From Marinobacter adhaerens HP15 (lineage in GTDB: Bacteria > Pseudomonadota > Gammaproteobacteria > Pseudomonadales > Oleiphilaceae), in NCBI RefSeq assembly GCF_000166295.1, contig NC_017506.1:2418001-2482000 (forward strand): a stretch of 64,000 nucleotides of DNA, in the 5' to 3' direction. This document shows, one piece after another, positions 45,977-54,736 of this stretch; position 1 is the stretch's first letter; every line of letters starts with the position of its first letter. The notes beneath the pieces were generated by a model. The model was not told where the DNA came from. It searched no databases and saw only the letters and a program-made list of their open reading frames with translations. The position numbers were made by a program, and so were the translations under genes.

Positions 45977-46984
45977 ATGCTGAAGATAAATCGAGAAAAC
46001 CTGAAATCCAGCCACCAGCTTGTCTGGTTCATCATTGATTTCCTGATGCTGGGCCTGCTGATCATCAACCTGGCGTTCATCATCTGGGACTCGATCTATA
46101 ACTTTGTAGCCGTTCAGAATCTGCTGAAAGAGCATGCTCCGGCCATACAGTCGGCCTACCACCCCATCCATGAACGCTTCATCTTTTACGATCTGATCTT
46201 CGTCAGCATCTTCCTGACCGAGTTCTTCGTCCGCTGGGGTTACGCCATCAAGGCGAAAGTCTACGACCGCTGGTATTTCTACCCGTTTATCCACTGGTAC
46301 GACCTGGTGGGCTGTATCCCGGTGGGAAGCCTGCGTTTCCTTCGTATCCTGCGGGTGATTTCCATCATCTATCGCCTGCATCAGTACAAAATCATTGATA
46401 TCACGAATACCAGGATTTACCGCTTCGTGAACTTCTACTACGAAGCCTTTATGGAGGAGCTTTCAGACCGCATTGTGCTGAAAGTACTCAGCGGCGTGCA
46501 GCAGGAGGTCAAACGGGGCTCTCCGCTGTTCGACAAGATCCAGGAGGACATCCTCTACCCCCGCAGGGACATGCTCTCCGACTGGATCTCCAAGCGGGTC
46601 GCAGAGGCAGCCCAGGAAGGCTACGTGCCCAATCGCGGAGCCCTCAGAAGCTATCTGGAAGACAGGGTGGACAATGCCCTGAAACAGAATCTGGAACTGT
46701 CACGGCTGAAGTACCTTCCTGTGGTGGGTCCAACGATCCAGGAAACCCTGGAAGAAGCCGTCGGCGACATCGTTGCCCACGTTATTCACCAGATTCTCGA
46801 AGACCTGGCATCTGCCTCCAACCACGCCTTCATCGAAGACATCGTGAACGTGTTCCTGCCGACGCCCGGTGAAGTAAGGGCCGATGAAGCGCAGAACGAA
46901 GCGCTCATTAACCTGATCATTGAGATCATTGACGCCATCAAGGGACAAGTGAGGGTAAAACACTGGCGAGCGGAACTTCCGTGA
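45977..46984 (+). CDS. Voltage-sensor-like membrane protein without a recognisable pore
   Basis: 335-residue protein. The N-terminal about 135 residues look like a voltage-sensing module: S1-like helix (13-37, LVWFIIDFLMLGLLIINLAF), S2-like helix (67-88, FIFYDLIFVSIFLTEFFVRW), then S3/S4-like WYDLVGCIPVGSLRFLRILR with arginines at R120, R123, R126 and R133, spaced every three residues. No pore helix or selectivity filter follows. The rest (140-335) is soluble, helical and charged. The function is unknown; it may be a pore-less voltage sensor or a misassigned membrane anchor. It stands alone, upstream of an amidase with a 43-nt gap. Confidence 0.6.
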   Translation: MLKINRENLKSSHQLVWFIIDFLMLGLLIINLAFIIWDSIYNFVAVQNLLKEHAPAIQSAYHPIHERFIFYDLIFVSIFLTEFFVRWGYAIKAKVYDRWYFYPFIHWYDLVGCIPVGSLRFLRILRVISIIYRLHQYKIIDITNTRIYRFVNFYYEAFMEELSDRIVLKVLSGVQQEVKRGSPLFDKIQEDILYPRRDMLSDWISKRVAEAAQEGYVPNRGALRSYLEDRVDNALKQNLELSRLKYLPVVGPTIQETLEEAVGDIVAHVIHQILEDLASASNHAFIEDIVNVFLPTPGEVRADEAQNEALINLIIEIIDAIKGQVRVKHWRAELP

Positions 46985-47027
46985 CCGACTGACGAGCCCT
47001 CTAAAACCAACAACAAAGAGACCATCC

Positions 47028-48515
47028 ATGGATGCATCGCAATTGCCACTGCACTATCAGTCGGCCCATGACCTCTTGAAACAACTTGAAGCCGGCACCC
47101 TGACCAGCGAGGCACTTACCACGGCCTTGTTGGAGAGGATCCGCGAGCATAATCCAACCATCAACGCCGTCGTGACCCTGGACGAGCAAAAGGCTCTCAC
47201 CAACGCCCGGAGGGCTGATGAGGAACGTGCAGCCGGCTCGGCAAGGGGCCCATTGCATGGTCTTCCCCTTACCCTGAAAGACACCTGGGAAGTGGCGGGC
47301 ATGACCTGTACCGCGGGTGCCCCAGCCCTGAGGGATCACAAACCCAACCGCCACGCCGATGTCGTGCAGCGGCTGGAAGACGCCGGAGCCATTATTCTGG
47401 GCAAGACCAATGTGCCCATCTACGCCACCGATCTCCAGAGCTACAACAAACTGTTCGGGGTAACCAACAACCCCCACAATCTGGCGCACACTCCCGGTGG
47501 CTCCTCAGGTGGTGCTGCGGCCGCCCTGGCTGCAGGCATGACACCCCTTGAAGTGGGCAGCGACCTGGCCGGCTCCATTCGCACACCCGCGCACTTTTGT
47601 GGCGTGTTCGGCCACAAACCAACCCGCTCGCTGGTGTCATTTCGGGGTCACATCCCGGGGCCACCTGGAACCCAGTCCCGACCGGATCTGGTCGAGGGCG
47701 GCCCGATGGCGCGCAGTGCCGGGGACCTGGAACTCCTGATGAGCGTCATTGCCGGCCCCCGGCCAGCTGAAGAGCGCAGCTGGTCCCTGGCAATGGCCCC
47801 CTCGGAATTAAACAGTCTCGATCAGGCCCGGGTCGGCCTATGGCTGGAAGATCCCTTGTGCCCGATAGACCAGGAGCTGACCGAGGGTTATCAGAACCTG
47901 GGCAACGCATTGTCTGAACGGGGCGCACTGGTCACTGAGGCCCGCCATCCATTGCTGAGCCTCGAACACATTCTCCCCGCTTATTTCAATCTGCTGGGCG
48001 CCCTGCTAAGCACCTCTCTGAAGCCCGCCCAACGCCGACAGATGAAATGGATTGCCCGGCTGGAACCCTGGCTCAAATTTCTGGGGCCGATGACGCCTTT
48101 CATTGGTGAATACGGACGAGGTGTGAATCAGCCGGTCTACCAGTGGATGGCCTGGAGCGAAATGCGCGAGAAGATGCGGGCCGAGATCGAATCGTTATTT
48201 CAGGAAGTGGACGTTCTGCTGACGCCGGTGACACCCACCACCGCCATCCGGCATGACCACAGCCATCCGGTCTTCAAACGCCGGATTACCGTCGCCGGTC
48301 AGCCAAGGGCGTACATGGACCAGTTCTGCTGGATCGCCTTCGCCACCTTGTTGGGCCTGCCTGCCACCTCCGTACCCATCGGACGAACAAAAGAAGGCCT
48401 GCCATTCAATGTTCAGGTGATTGGTGCGCCGGGGATGGACCTGACCACAATCGGTTTTGCGGGACTCCTGGAGGAGGCCGGGTTGGCAGGATTTCTCACG
48501 CCCGAGGGCCTCTGA
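47028..48515 (+). CDS. Amidase-signature family hydrolase
   Basis: 495-residue cytosolic enzyme with the Ser-cisSer-Lys triad: K84 (PLTLKDTWEV), S159 (PGGSSGGAAAALAAG) and S183 (GSDLAGSIRTPAHFCGV). The amide substrate is unknown; Glu-tRNA amidotransferase subunit A is unlikely as no gatB/gatC adjoin. It follows the voltage-sensor-like gene by 43 nt and is closed by the terminator at 48536-48564. Confidence 0.9.
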   Translation: MDASQLPLHYQSAHDLLKQLEAGTLTSEALTTALLERIREHNPTINAVVTLDEQKALTNARRADEERAAGSARGPLHGLPLTLKDTWEVAGMTCTAGAPALRDHKPNRHADVVQRLEDAGAIILGKTNVPIYATDLQSYNKLFGVTNNPHNLAHTPGGSSGGAAAALAAGMTPLEVGSDLAGSIRTPAHFCGVFGHKPTRSLVSFRGHIPGPPGTQSRPDLVEGGPMARSAGDLELLMSVIAGPRPAEERSWSLAMAPSELNSLDQARVGLWLEDPLCPIDQELTEGYQNLGNALSERGALVTEARHPLLSLEHILPAYFNLLGALLSTSLKPAQRRQMKWIARLEPWLKFLGPMTPFIGEYGRGVNQPVYQWMAWSEMREKMRAEIESLFQEVDVLLTPVTPTTAIRHDHSHPVFKRRITVAGQPRAYMDQFCWIAFATLLGLPATSVPIGRTKEGLPFNVQVIGAPGMDLTTIGFAGLLEEAGLAGFLTPEGL

Positions 48516-48535
48516 CAATCGTGAGAGTAGAAACG

Positions 48536-48564
48536 AAAAAAGCCGGCTCTAGGCCGGCTTTTTC
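48536..48564. terminator. Bidirectional rho-independent terminator
   Basis: AAGCCGGC-tctag-GCCGGCTT with A-rich left and T-rich right flanks (GCCGGC arms at 48542-48547 and 48553-48558). It serves the amidase gene on the plus strand and the initiator tRNA gene on the minus strand. Confidence 0.9.
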
Positions 48565-48568
48565 ATAT

Positions 48569-48645
<77 letters not shown>

Positions 48646-48690
48646 TCAAACTGGTTGTTTCTCAGGGAACCCCTGATCAACGTGGCGCGC

Positions 48691-48719
48691 ATGATAAGGG
48701 GTGTGATCGACACTGTCAA
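48691..48719 (-). promoter_or_regulatory. Sigma70 promoter for the initiator tRNA
   Basis: Minus-strand TTGACA, 17-nt spacer, TATCAT, followed by a GC-rich GCGCGCC discriminator typical of growth-rate-controlled stable RNA promoters. It lies 25 nt after the thiolase stop codon, so the tRNA need not be read through from that gene. Confidence 0.85.
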
Positions 48720-48744
48720 AGGAAAGTTCCGGATTTCCGAAAAC

Positions 48745-50088
48745 TCACCTCTCCAGAATCGCTGTAACCCCCTGGCCGCCCGCGGCACAGATGGAAATCA
48801 GGCCTCGTCCGCTGCCCTTCTCCTCCAGCAACTTGGCCAGAGTCGCGACAATTCGGGCACCGGTGGCCGCAAAGGGGTGACCGGTTGCCAGGCTGCTGCC
48901 TTTTACATTGAGCTTGTCGCGGTCAATGCTGCCCAGAGGTTTGTCCAGGCGCAGGCGCTCCTTGCAGAAGGTCGGATCCTCCCAGGCCTTCAAGGTACTC
49001 AAGACCTGTGAAGCGAAAGCTTCATGGATTTCGTAAAAATCGAAATCCTGAAGGCTCAGCCCCGCTTTTTCCAGCATCCGGGGCACTGCATAGGCAGGTG
49101 CCATCAGCAGCCCCTCTTTCTTGTCCACAAAATCCACCGCCGCATTTTCAGAAAACGTCAGCCAGGCTTTCACCTCGTGATTGTTGGCTTTCGCCCATTC
49201 CTCACTGGCCAGCAACACGCAAGAGGCGCCATCCGTCAACGCGGTGCTGTTGGCCGCGGTCATGGTGCCGTTTTCCCGATCAAAAACCGGCTTGAGCGTA
49301 GCCAGCTTCTCCAGCGTGGTATCCGGACGCAGAATATTGTCCTTCTCCAGCCCCGCCATCGGCGTCAGCAAATCGTTGAAGAACCCTTCATCATAGGCCC
49401 TGGCCAGCTTCTGATGGCTCTCCCAGGCCAGCTTGTCCTGATCTTCCCGGGCAATATCCCACTCCTTCGCCGTCACCTGTGCATGCTCGCCCATCGACAT
49501 TCCCGTGCGAGGCTCACCATTCTGAGGCACCTCGGGCTTCAGATGTCCGGGCCGAAACCGCCCAAGAATTTTCAATCGATCCCCGGCGGTCTTGGCCCGG
49601 TTCAGATCCAGCAAAATCTCACGAAGGCCCTCACCCACACCAATCGGTGCATCCGACGTGGTGTCGGTTCCGCCGGCAATACCACATTCAATCTGCCCCA
49701 GGGCAATCTTGTTGGCCACCAGAATCGCCGCCTCCAGCCCCGTGCCACAGGCCTGCTGGATGTCATAAGCCGGCGTCTCCGGCGCCAGCCCACAACTCAT
49801 CACCGCCTCCCGGGTCAAATTAAAGTCCCGCGAATGCTTGATGACGGCCCCGGCAGCCACTTCACCCAGCCGCTGGCCCTCCAGGCCATACCGATCCACC
49901 AGACCTCGCAGCGCAGACGTCAGCAACTCCTGGTTACTGATCTTGCTGTAGACCGTATTCGACCGCGCGAACGGAATCCGGTTGCCACCCAACACCGCAA
50001 CGCGACGAATCGCCGAAGGGGCGGCGCTGGTCTTTTTCGAAGTAGCGGTTTTCTTACGTGAAGTTTTCGATGCTTCTGCCATGATCAT
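48745..50088 (-). CDS. fadI: Acetyl-CoA C-acetyltransferase, FadI-like thiolase
   Basis: 447-residue thiolase of beta-oxidation or acetoacetyl-CoA metabolism. Catalytic residues: acylation Cys in DIQQACGTGLEA (C114), His in GHPFAATGARI and a second Cys in ISICAAGGQG. The N-terminal about 25 residues are a Lys/Ser/Thr-rich extension. FadI is the closest named type, but this may be a free-standing enzyme because no fadJ adjoins; instead an HMW FabG is divergent. The start may be 50088 or 50082. Confidence 0.85.
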   Translation of the reverse strand: MIMAEASKTSRKKTATSKKTSAAPSAIRRVAVLGGNRIPFARSNTVYSKISNQELLTSALRGLVDRYGLEGQRLGEVAAGAVIKHSRDFNLTREAVMSCGLAPETPAYDIQQACGTGLEAAILVANKIALGQIECGIAGGTDTTSDAPIGVGEGLREILLDLNRAKTAGDRLKILGRFRPGHLKPEVPQNGEPRTGMSMGEHAQVTAKEWDIAREDQDKLAWESHQKLARAYDEGFFNDLLTPMAGLEKDNILRPDTTLEKLATLKPVFDRENGTMTAANSTALTDGASCVLLASEEWAKANNHEVKAWLTFSENAAVDFVDKKEGLLMAPAYAVPRMLEKAGLSLQDFDFYEIHEAFASQVLSTLKAWEDPTFCKERLRLDKPLGSIDRDKLNVKGSSLATGHPFAATGARIVATLAKLLEEKGSGRGLISICAAGGQGVTAILER

Positions 50089-50120
50089 TTCATCCGTTTT
50101 GAAGTAACCGTGATGTCAGG

Positions 50121-50233
50121 GGGAACATTGGGGGAAGGCTTCCCGGAACCGTGGAGCGCCAAGGATGGCGCGACCGAGCCCTACAGGGACGTATTCACGG
50201 GCGTGTTCTGGGAAGCCTTCCACCAATGTTCCC
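50121..50233 (+). repeat. Three-way-junction repeat, copy 3 (variant core, 113 nt)
   Basis: 29-nt arms at 50121-50149 and 50205-50233 match at 27 of 29. The 55-nt core has hairpin 1 (GCGCC-AAGGAT-GGCGC) like the other copies, but hairpin 2 is CCC-TACA-GGG followed by ACGTATTCACGG instead of the GCACA/TGTGC form. It lies in the 316-nt divergent gap between fadI and fabG; otherwise that gap holds no obvious feature. Confidence 0.85.
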
Positions 50234-50404
50234 TGCACCCAGGTTGAGTTGTTAATGTCGACAGTTTAGCGACAACCGGAAACGCCTCATTGGCACCCCT
50301 GACAACACCCTACAGGCATTGAGTCAATCCAAAAACTATCCGATTCTTTACCCTGTAGGACGATTCGCATCCAGCAACCCGAATGCAAACACAAGGAAGC
50401 CCCC

Positions 50405-51811
50405 ATGTCTGACCTCTATCTTAGAATAGTAAACACCCCGGTTGGCAAAACCGCCGCACAATCCCTGGGCCTGCCAGCGCCCGTGCCCCTGAAACGCCTC
50501 AAGCGTACCGATCAGCCGTTTATCGAGGGCGACGTACTTGTAGGCGCAGCCAGCGGAGGCAAAGCCATCGCGGCAATCGGAAGCACCCTCAGCGCCAGTG
50601 CAGCCACATTGCACCACGCCAGCGGGAATGAACGGCTGAAAGACTCATCCAAGGCCGGCAACAAAGCCCGACCCATGGACCTGAATTCGGAAATCGATCA
50701 AAAATTTTCCGCCCTGGTGTTTGACGCCACCGGGTTTAAAGGACCCGACGACCTCCGGGCCCTTTACGATTTTTTCCACCCCACCATCAAGAAACTCGGC
50801 GGCAACGCTCGGGTACTGGTCATTGGTCAAAACCCCGCCACTTGCAGAAAGGCGCCCCAGGCCGCTGCCCAACAGGCCCTGGAAGGCTTTGTTCGCAGCA
50901 TCGGCAAGGAAATCGGAAAGAAAGGCTCTACTGCAAACCTGCTATGGATGGCACCGGGGGCCGAACAGCAACTGGAATCCAGTGTCCGGTTCTTTCTCTC
51001 CGCACGCTCTGCCTACGTGTCTGGCCAGGTGGTCAGAATCGGCAAAAGTGATTCGGCGCCTGCGACCAATCCTGTCGCTCCGCTGACAGGAAAAGTTGCC
51101 CTGGTTACCGGGGCCTCCCGCGGCATCGGCGCAGCTATTGCAAAAACCCTTGCAAGAGACGGCGCCACGGTTATCGGACTCGATATTCCGCCTGCCATGG
51201 AAGATCTGCAAAGAGTCACATCTGCCATCAACGGCAAGGCACTGGCTTGCGATATTACTGACGAAAAGGCGCCGACGCTCATCGCCGACTTCATCGATGA
51301 ACATTTTGGCGGAGTGGACCTGGTCATTCACAACGCAGGGATCACTCGTGACAAAACCCTTGGCAACATGCCCGAGCACTTCTGGGATATGACAATTGCC
51401 GTAAACCTGACCGCCGAGGAATTGATCGACGAAGAGTTGGCCAAGCGAGAACTGATGAAAGAGAACGGCCGCATCGTCTGCATCTCCTCCATCAGCGGCA
51501 TTGCCGGGAATTTCGGGCAGACCAATTACTCAACCGCCAAGAGCGGCGTGATCGGCTACGTGGAAGCCATGGCCCGGCAACTGAAGAAAGGCGTAACCAT
51601 CAACGCCGTTGCCCCGGGTTTTATCGAAACCCAGATGACCGCAGCCATGCCGGTCACCATCCGCGAGGCCGGTCGCCGGATGAACAGCCTCTCCCAGGGC
51701 GGGCAACCCGTTGACGTGGCTGAAACCATCGCCTGGTATTGCAGTCCTGCGTCCAGCGGAGTGAACGGCAACGTGGTGAGAGTCTGCGGCCAGTCGCTGA
51801 TTGGCAAATAA
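50405..51811 (+). CDS. High-molecular-weight 3-oxoacyl-ACP/CoA reductase (FabG-like SDR)
   Basis: 468 residues: an N-terminal about 215-residue Rossmann-like domain of the HMW FabG (FabG4) type, then a complete SDR domain with cofactor motif TGASRGIGAAIA (about 235), NNAG-equivalent HNAGITRDK and catalytic Ser-Tyr-Lys (SSISGIAGNFGQTNYSTAKSG). It reduces 3-oxoacyl thioesters. It is divergent from the FadI-like thiolase, suggesting a shared role in acyl-CoA metabolism. A terminator follows immediately. Confidence 0.9.
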   Translation: MSDLYLRIVNTPVGKTAAQSLGLPAPVPLKRLKRTDQPFIEGDVLVGAASGGKAIAAIGSTLSASAATLHHASGNERLKDSSKAGNKARPMDLNSEIDQKFSALVFDATGFKGPDDLRALYDFFHPTIKKLGGNARVLVIGQNPATCRKAPQAAAQQALEGFVRSIGKEIGKKGSTANLLWMAPGAEQQLESSVRFFLSARSAYVSGQVVRIGKSDSAPATNPVAPLTGKVALVTGASRGIGAAIAKTLARDGATVIGLDIPPAMEDLQRVTSAINGKALACDITDEKAPTLIADFIDEHFGGVDLVIHNAGITRDKTLGNMPEHFWDMTIAVNLTAEELIDEELAKRELMKENGRIVCISSISGIAGNFGQTNYSTAKSGVIGYVEAMARQLKKGVTINAVAPGFIETQMTAAMPVTIREAGRRMNSLSQGGQPVDVAETIAWYCSPASSGVNGNVVRVCGQSLIGK

Positions 51812-51812
51812 A

Positions 51813-51844
51813 AAAAGGGCCGATCCTTTCGGATCGGCCCTTTT
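51813..51844. terminator. Rho-independent terminator after the FabG-like gene
   Basis: AAGGGCCGATCC-tttc-GGATCGGCCCTT with flanking A and T tracts, 12-bp stem. It works for fabG on the plus strand and for the tRNA cluster on the minus strand. Confidence 0.93.
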
Positions 51845-51852
51845 CGGAATTT

Positions 51853-51928
51853 TGGTGGGTGGTACTGGGATCGAACCAGTGACCCTCGCCTTGTAAGGGC
51901 GATGCTCTCCCAGCTGAGCTAACCACCC
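51853..51928 (-). tRNA. tRNA-Val (TAC), copy 1
   Basis: 76 nt with encoded CCA, anticodon TAC, standard cloverleaf (GGGTGGTTAGCTCAGCTGGG start, GGTTCGATCC T arm). It is the last of a three-tRNA operon and is identical to the copy at 52091-52166. Confidence 0.98.
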
Positions 51929-51946
51929 GGGTATACTGCATAAAAA

Positions 51947-52023
51947 TGGCGGAGCGGACGGGACTCGAACCCGCGACCCCCGGCGTGACAGGCCGGTATT
52001 CTAACCAACTGAACTACCGCTCC
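51947..52023 (-). tRNA. tRNA-Asp (GTC)
   Basis: 77 nt with encoded CCA, anticodon GTC, acceptor GGAGCGG/CCGCTCC with G73. It lies between the two tRNA-Val genes. Confidence 0.98.
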
Positions 52024-52090
52024 GCATCAATTCTGACCCTCGGGCCCGAACCTGAAACCGGATGGGGTGATCCGGTGATGCATTTGAAAG

Positions 52091-52166
52091 TGGTGGGTGG
52101 TACTGGGATCGAACCAGTGACCCTCGCCTTGTAAGGGCGATGCTCTCCCAGCTGAGCTAACCACCC
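52091..52166 (-). tRNA. tRNA-Val (TAC), copy 2
   Basis: 76 nt, identical to the copy at 51853-51928. It is the first gene of the tRNA operon, 68 nt downstream of the promoter. Confidence 0.98.
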
Positions 52167-52233
52167 ACTTTCAAGCCTTCCAAAGGCGCTCACTTGCTTG
52201 GCAGCCGCGCTGTCTCAACCAAGTGAGAGGCGC

Positions 52234-52261
52234 ATTTTAAGCATTTGGCTGGCGGTGTCAA
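52234..52261 (-). promoter_or_regulatory. Sigma70 promoter of the tRNA-Val/Asp/Val operon
   Basis: Minus-strand TTGACA, 16-nt spacer, TAAAAT, then a GCGCC discriminator as in stringently controlled stable RNA promoters. An AT-rich stretch upstream (52262-52300) could act as an UP element. Confidence 0.88.
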
Positions 52262-52327
52262 ATATTTTCCCGGAATTTTATAAAAAAACCTGCAAGCCAT
52301 TCAAAAGCGTACAGTTTTTGAGCAAAC

Positions 52328-52609
52328 CTACTTTCTTGCAGCGGTCTTGCGCGTCGCTTTTTCAGCCCGCGGCACCGGCCGATCCTGCCCCGCCTTCTGC
52401 GCTTTTTCCTGGAGAGAAAGTTCGCTGACACGGCTGCGCCTGTCTTCGGGAACCGCTCGATTAGCGAGAGAGCAATTCAGATCGTCCAATCGTTTCTGCA
52501 GGTCACCCCAGCTATCCAGCAACTGGGGAACGACATCATCCGCCAGTTTTTCGAATCTGAGTCGAAGAGAATCCTTGAGAGCCATTGTTTTTAAATTTTC
52601 CCGAGCCAT
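52328..52609 (-). CDS. Small conserved hypothetical protein
   Basis: 93 residues, helical and charged with a basic Ala/Lys-rich tail (VPRAEKATRKTAARK). No known domain recognised. Starts at 52609 (AGGTGA close upstream) or 52585 (MALKDSLRLRFEKLADD) are possible. It is 26 nt downstream of the lipoprotein gene in the same direction. Confidence 0.6.
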   Translation of the reverse strand: MARENLKTMALKDSLRLRFEKLADDVVPQLLDSWGDLQKRLDDLNCSLANRAVPEDRRSRVSELSLQEKAQKAGQDRPVPRAEKATRKTAARK

Positions 52610-52635
52610 TCACCTGCCATCAGTGTAGTCAGCAG

Positions 52636-53508
52636 TCAGAAAATCCACCAGCCGCCTCCGGATTCTGCTTCTTCTCTGCGCTCCCGCTCCATCTCCAACT
52701 CCGCGTATTCCTGCTCCAGCCTCTTGATCTTGCGATCGGCTTCAAGAGGCACGGTTGGGCCACCACCGAACGGCCAGAACCAGGACGTGGATTCGTACTT
52801 GCCCTCCTGCTTCAGGCGCTCGATTTCGAGCTCACGCTCCTCCTCCAGAAGCACCAGTTGCCGCTCGTAATCCAGGTCTTCGTTAACTTCCACAATGGAG
52901 GTAGCCGCATGGTTCGGCGCCAACAGATCACTGTTCAGAAAACGGGTGGAAACAATCTCCTCTGCCTGCATGGCATATTCCCGCGTTACCAGCTGGAGGT
53001 CGCCCTGAGTCAGCGGATGATCCGGATCCAGGTCCGGATGCCGTTGGCCCGGTTCCGAAAGCTCGTTATAACGCAGGTAATAGATCTGTCCTGGCTCAAC
53101 GTTCAGCGTGGCATCGGCGATCAGGCTAAGACTGAAGGAGTTCATGCCCTCCAGACCCAGCAAAGGTCGGCGCATGGCGATGTGGCGCTCTCCGGGGCTT
53201 ACCTCGAGCCAGGTGAAGCTGTCGTTGCGAATGTTGAAATAGTGGGTGTCATCTATGTAGACACTGGGCGCTTCAATTTCATCAGCCGCCCATTGGGAGT
53301 GTGTCCTGTAGAAGTACAGCACCGCGTTGCGCCGATCCCAGCTATCGTTGTCGATATGAACGAAGTCATGCCCGGAAACCGGATGCAGGAACGACCCGAC
53401 GCTTTTGCCGATGGACTGATAAACCGTACAGCCCGGCAACACCAGCAACAGCCACATCGCTGCCAGAAGCCGGGGAACAAGAAAAACGGAAGGCACTCGG
53501 GTTTTCAT
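52636..53508 (-). CDS. Lipoprotein with DUF2846-like domain
   Basis: 290 residues. A lipobox LVLPGC (about residues 22-27) predicts a lipoprotein. The middle region has AVLYFYRTHSQWAADE, PSVYIDDTHYFNIRND and the C-terminal EPGQIYYLRYNE strand, resembling DUF2846 proteins. The last about 85 residues form a charged coiled coil ending GGGWWIF. No function is known. It is followed by the small gene at 52328. Confidence 0.72.
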   Translation of the reverse strand: MKTRVPSVFLVPRLLAAMWLLLVLPGCTVYQSIGKSVGSFLHPVSGHDFVHIDNDSWDRRNAVLYFYRTHSQWAADEIEAPSVYIDDTHYFNIRNDSFTWLEVSPGERHIAMRRPLLGLEGMNSFSLSLIADATLNVEPGQIYYLRYNELSEPGQRHPDLDPDHPLTQGDLQLVTREYAMQAEEIVSTRFLNSDLLAPNHAATSIVEVNEDLDYERQLVLLEEERELEIERLKQEGKYESTSWFWPFGGGPTVPLEADRKIKRLEQEYAELEMERERREEAESGGGWWIF

Positions 53509-53647
53509 TGTTGTTAACTCTTCATCCTGATTGCGAGTTGCCTGATCTTAACAACTGCACAAAAACAGAAATGAGAGCTACCGCAAGGGATGGCTACAAA
53601 CCGTTACAAAACCCGAAATGCCGATTGCTGGACCACGCTACGGGCAG

Positions 53648-54628
53648 TTACTGCCCGCTGATCTGGCTCCGTAACTGATTCACCTCTTCAGACAGCCGAA
53701 CCAGACGGGAGGTCAGTTGTGACCGCGAGGCATCGATAGACTCAACCGTGCGCTTGAGACTGGCCACCTCATTACGGAGCGCCTGAACCCGGCCATCATC
53801 GGCCAGCTCATCGGTCTCCCGCTCCAGGGCCGAGATCCGACCCTCCATGCCGCTGATTCCCAGCTTCTGCTCCTGCTCAAAACGCCGGATACGGCTCTCG
53901 ATCACCTGATCCACATCCGCCAGCTGCTGGCTCAGTTTCGTCAACTGATCCGTTGCCTGCCGGTTGGCATCCTGCAGCGCTGAAATCGACGTCTCCGTCT
54001 GTTGTTTCAGGGCTGCAAGATCGGCAGAAAGCGAGGACCGGACCTTTTCAACCGACGTCTCAAGCGAACCAATGGCCTGCTTGCCCTCCGCAAGGCCGGA
54101 TTCCAACGCGGCAATCCGTTCCTGCTGCTCATCCAGGCGCTTCTTGTTGCGTTCATTGGCAATGGCCCAGAGTTTCCGGATCTCACTGTCTGCCGTATCC
54201 AGACGCTTCGTATGCGCCGCGATCTGCTCCTCCAGAGTAGCGCCCCGCTCCTGAAGGTTTTCCCCCGTTTCCGAAAGCTCGCCCTCAAACCGAGCAAGCG
54301 CCAGCTTGCTCTGCCGCGCCCAGTAATCCGCTTCTTCAAGCTGCCCTTCCAACGCCTGAACCCGCTGCTCCTGGGAGTACCAGCCAGCACCCGCGGCAAC
54401 GGCCAGCACAATCAACAACACCCACAGCATTGCCGAGCTACTGCGACCATTGCTGCCGCCACTTCCGTTACCGCCCTTGCCACCTTTGGGAGGCTTCGCT
54501 GGTGTCGACGGTTCGCCTTTCCCTCCGGACGCTGGCCTGGACTTTCTTTCCGCTGCCTTCTTCGGCTCGGCACTACCAATCGGTCGCTCAGCCCTCAACT
54601 CATCATCATCTGGACGGATGGGTTCCAT
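53648..54628 (-). CDS. Single-pass membrane protein with long periplasmic coiled coil, function unknown
   Basis: 326 residues: a disordered Lys/Pro/Gly-rich cytosolic N-terminus (1-65), one transmembrane helix (SSAMLWVLLIVLAVAAGAGW, about 64-84) and a predicted coiled coil over about 90-326 (heptads such as AKRLDTADSEIRKLWAIANE variants; many Gln/Glu/Leu). No enzymatic domain is visible. It is the first gene leftward from the purE divergent gap, 139 nt upstream of the lipoprotein gene. Confidence 0.75.
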   Translation of the reverse strand: MEPIRPDDDELRAERPIGSAEPKKAAERKSRPASGGKGEPSTPAKPPKGGKGGNGSGGSNGRSSSAMLWVLLIVLAVAAGAGWYSQEQRVQALEGQLEEADYWARQSKLALARFEGELSETGENLQERGATLEEQIAAHTKRLDTADSEIRKLWAIANERNKKRLDEQQERIAALESGLAEGKQAIGSLETSVEKVRSSLSADLAALKQQTETSISALQDANRQATDQLTKLSQQLADVDQVIESRIRRFEQEQKLGISGMEGRISALERETDELADDGRVQALRNEVASLKRTVESIDASRSQLTSRLVRLSEEVNQLRSQISGQ

Positions 54629-54736
54629 TACAGCTCCTGACTATGGACGGTTAAAACAATAGGGATCGATAATACCTGTACTTAGGCGCAGGTAAAAATG
54701 AAGGGGCGGTCATGCCGACTCCTCCCGAGGGTTTGG

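Noticed and set aside
49024..50061. Plus-strand frame of 345 codons opposite the thiolase
   Set aside because: Composition is that of an antisense shadow; the thiolase motifs are on the minus strand.
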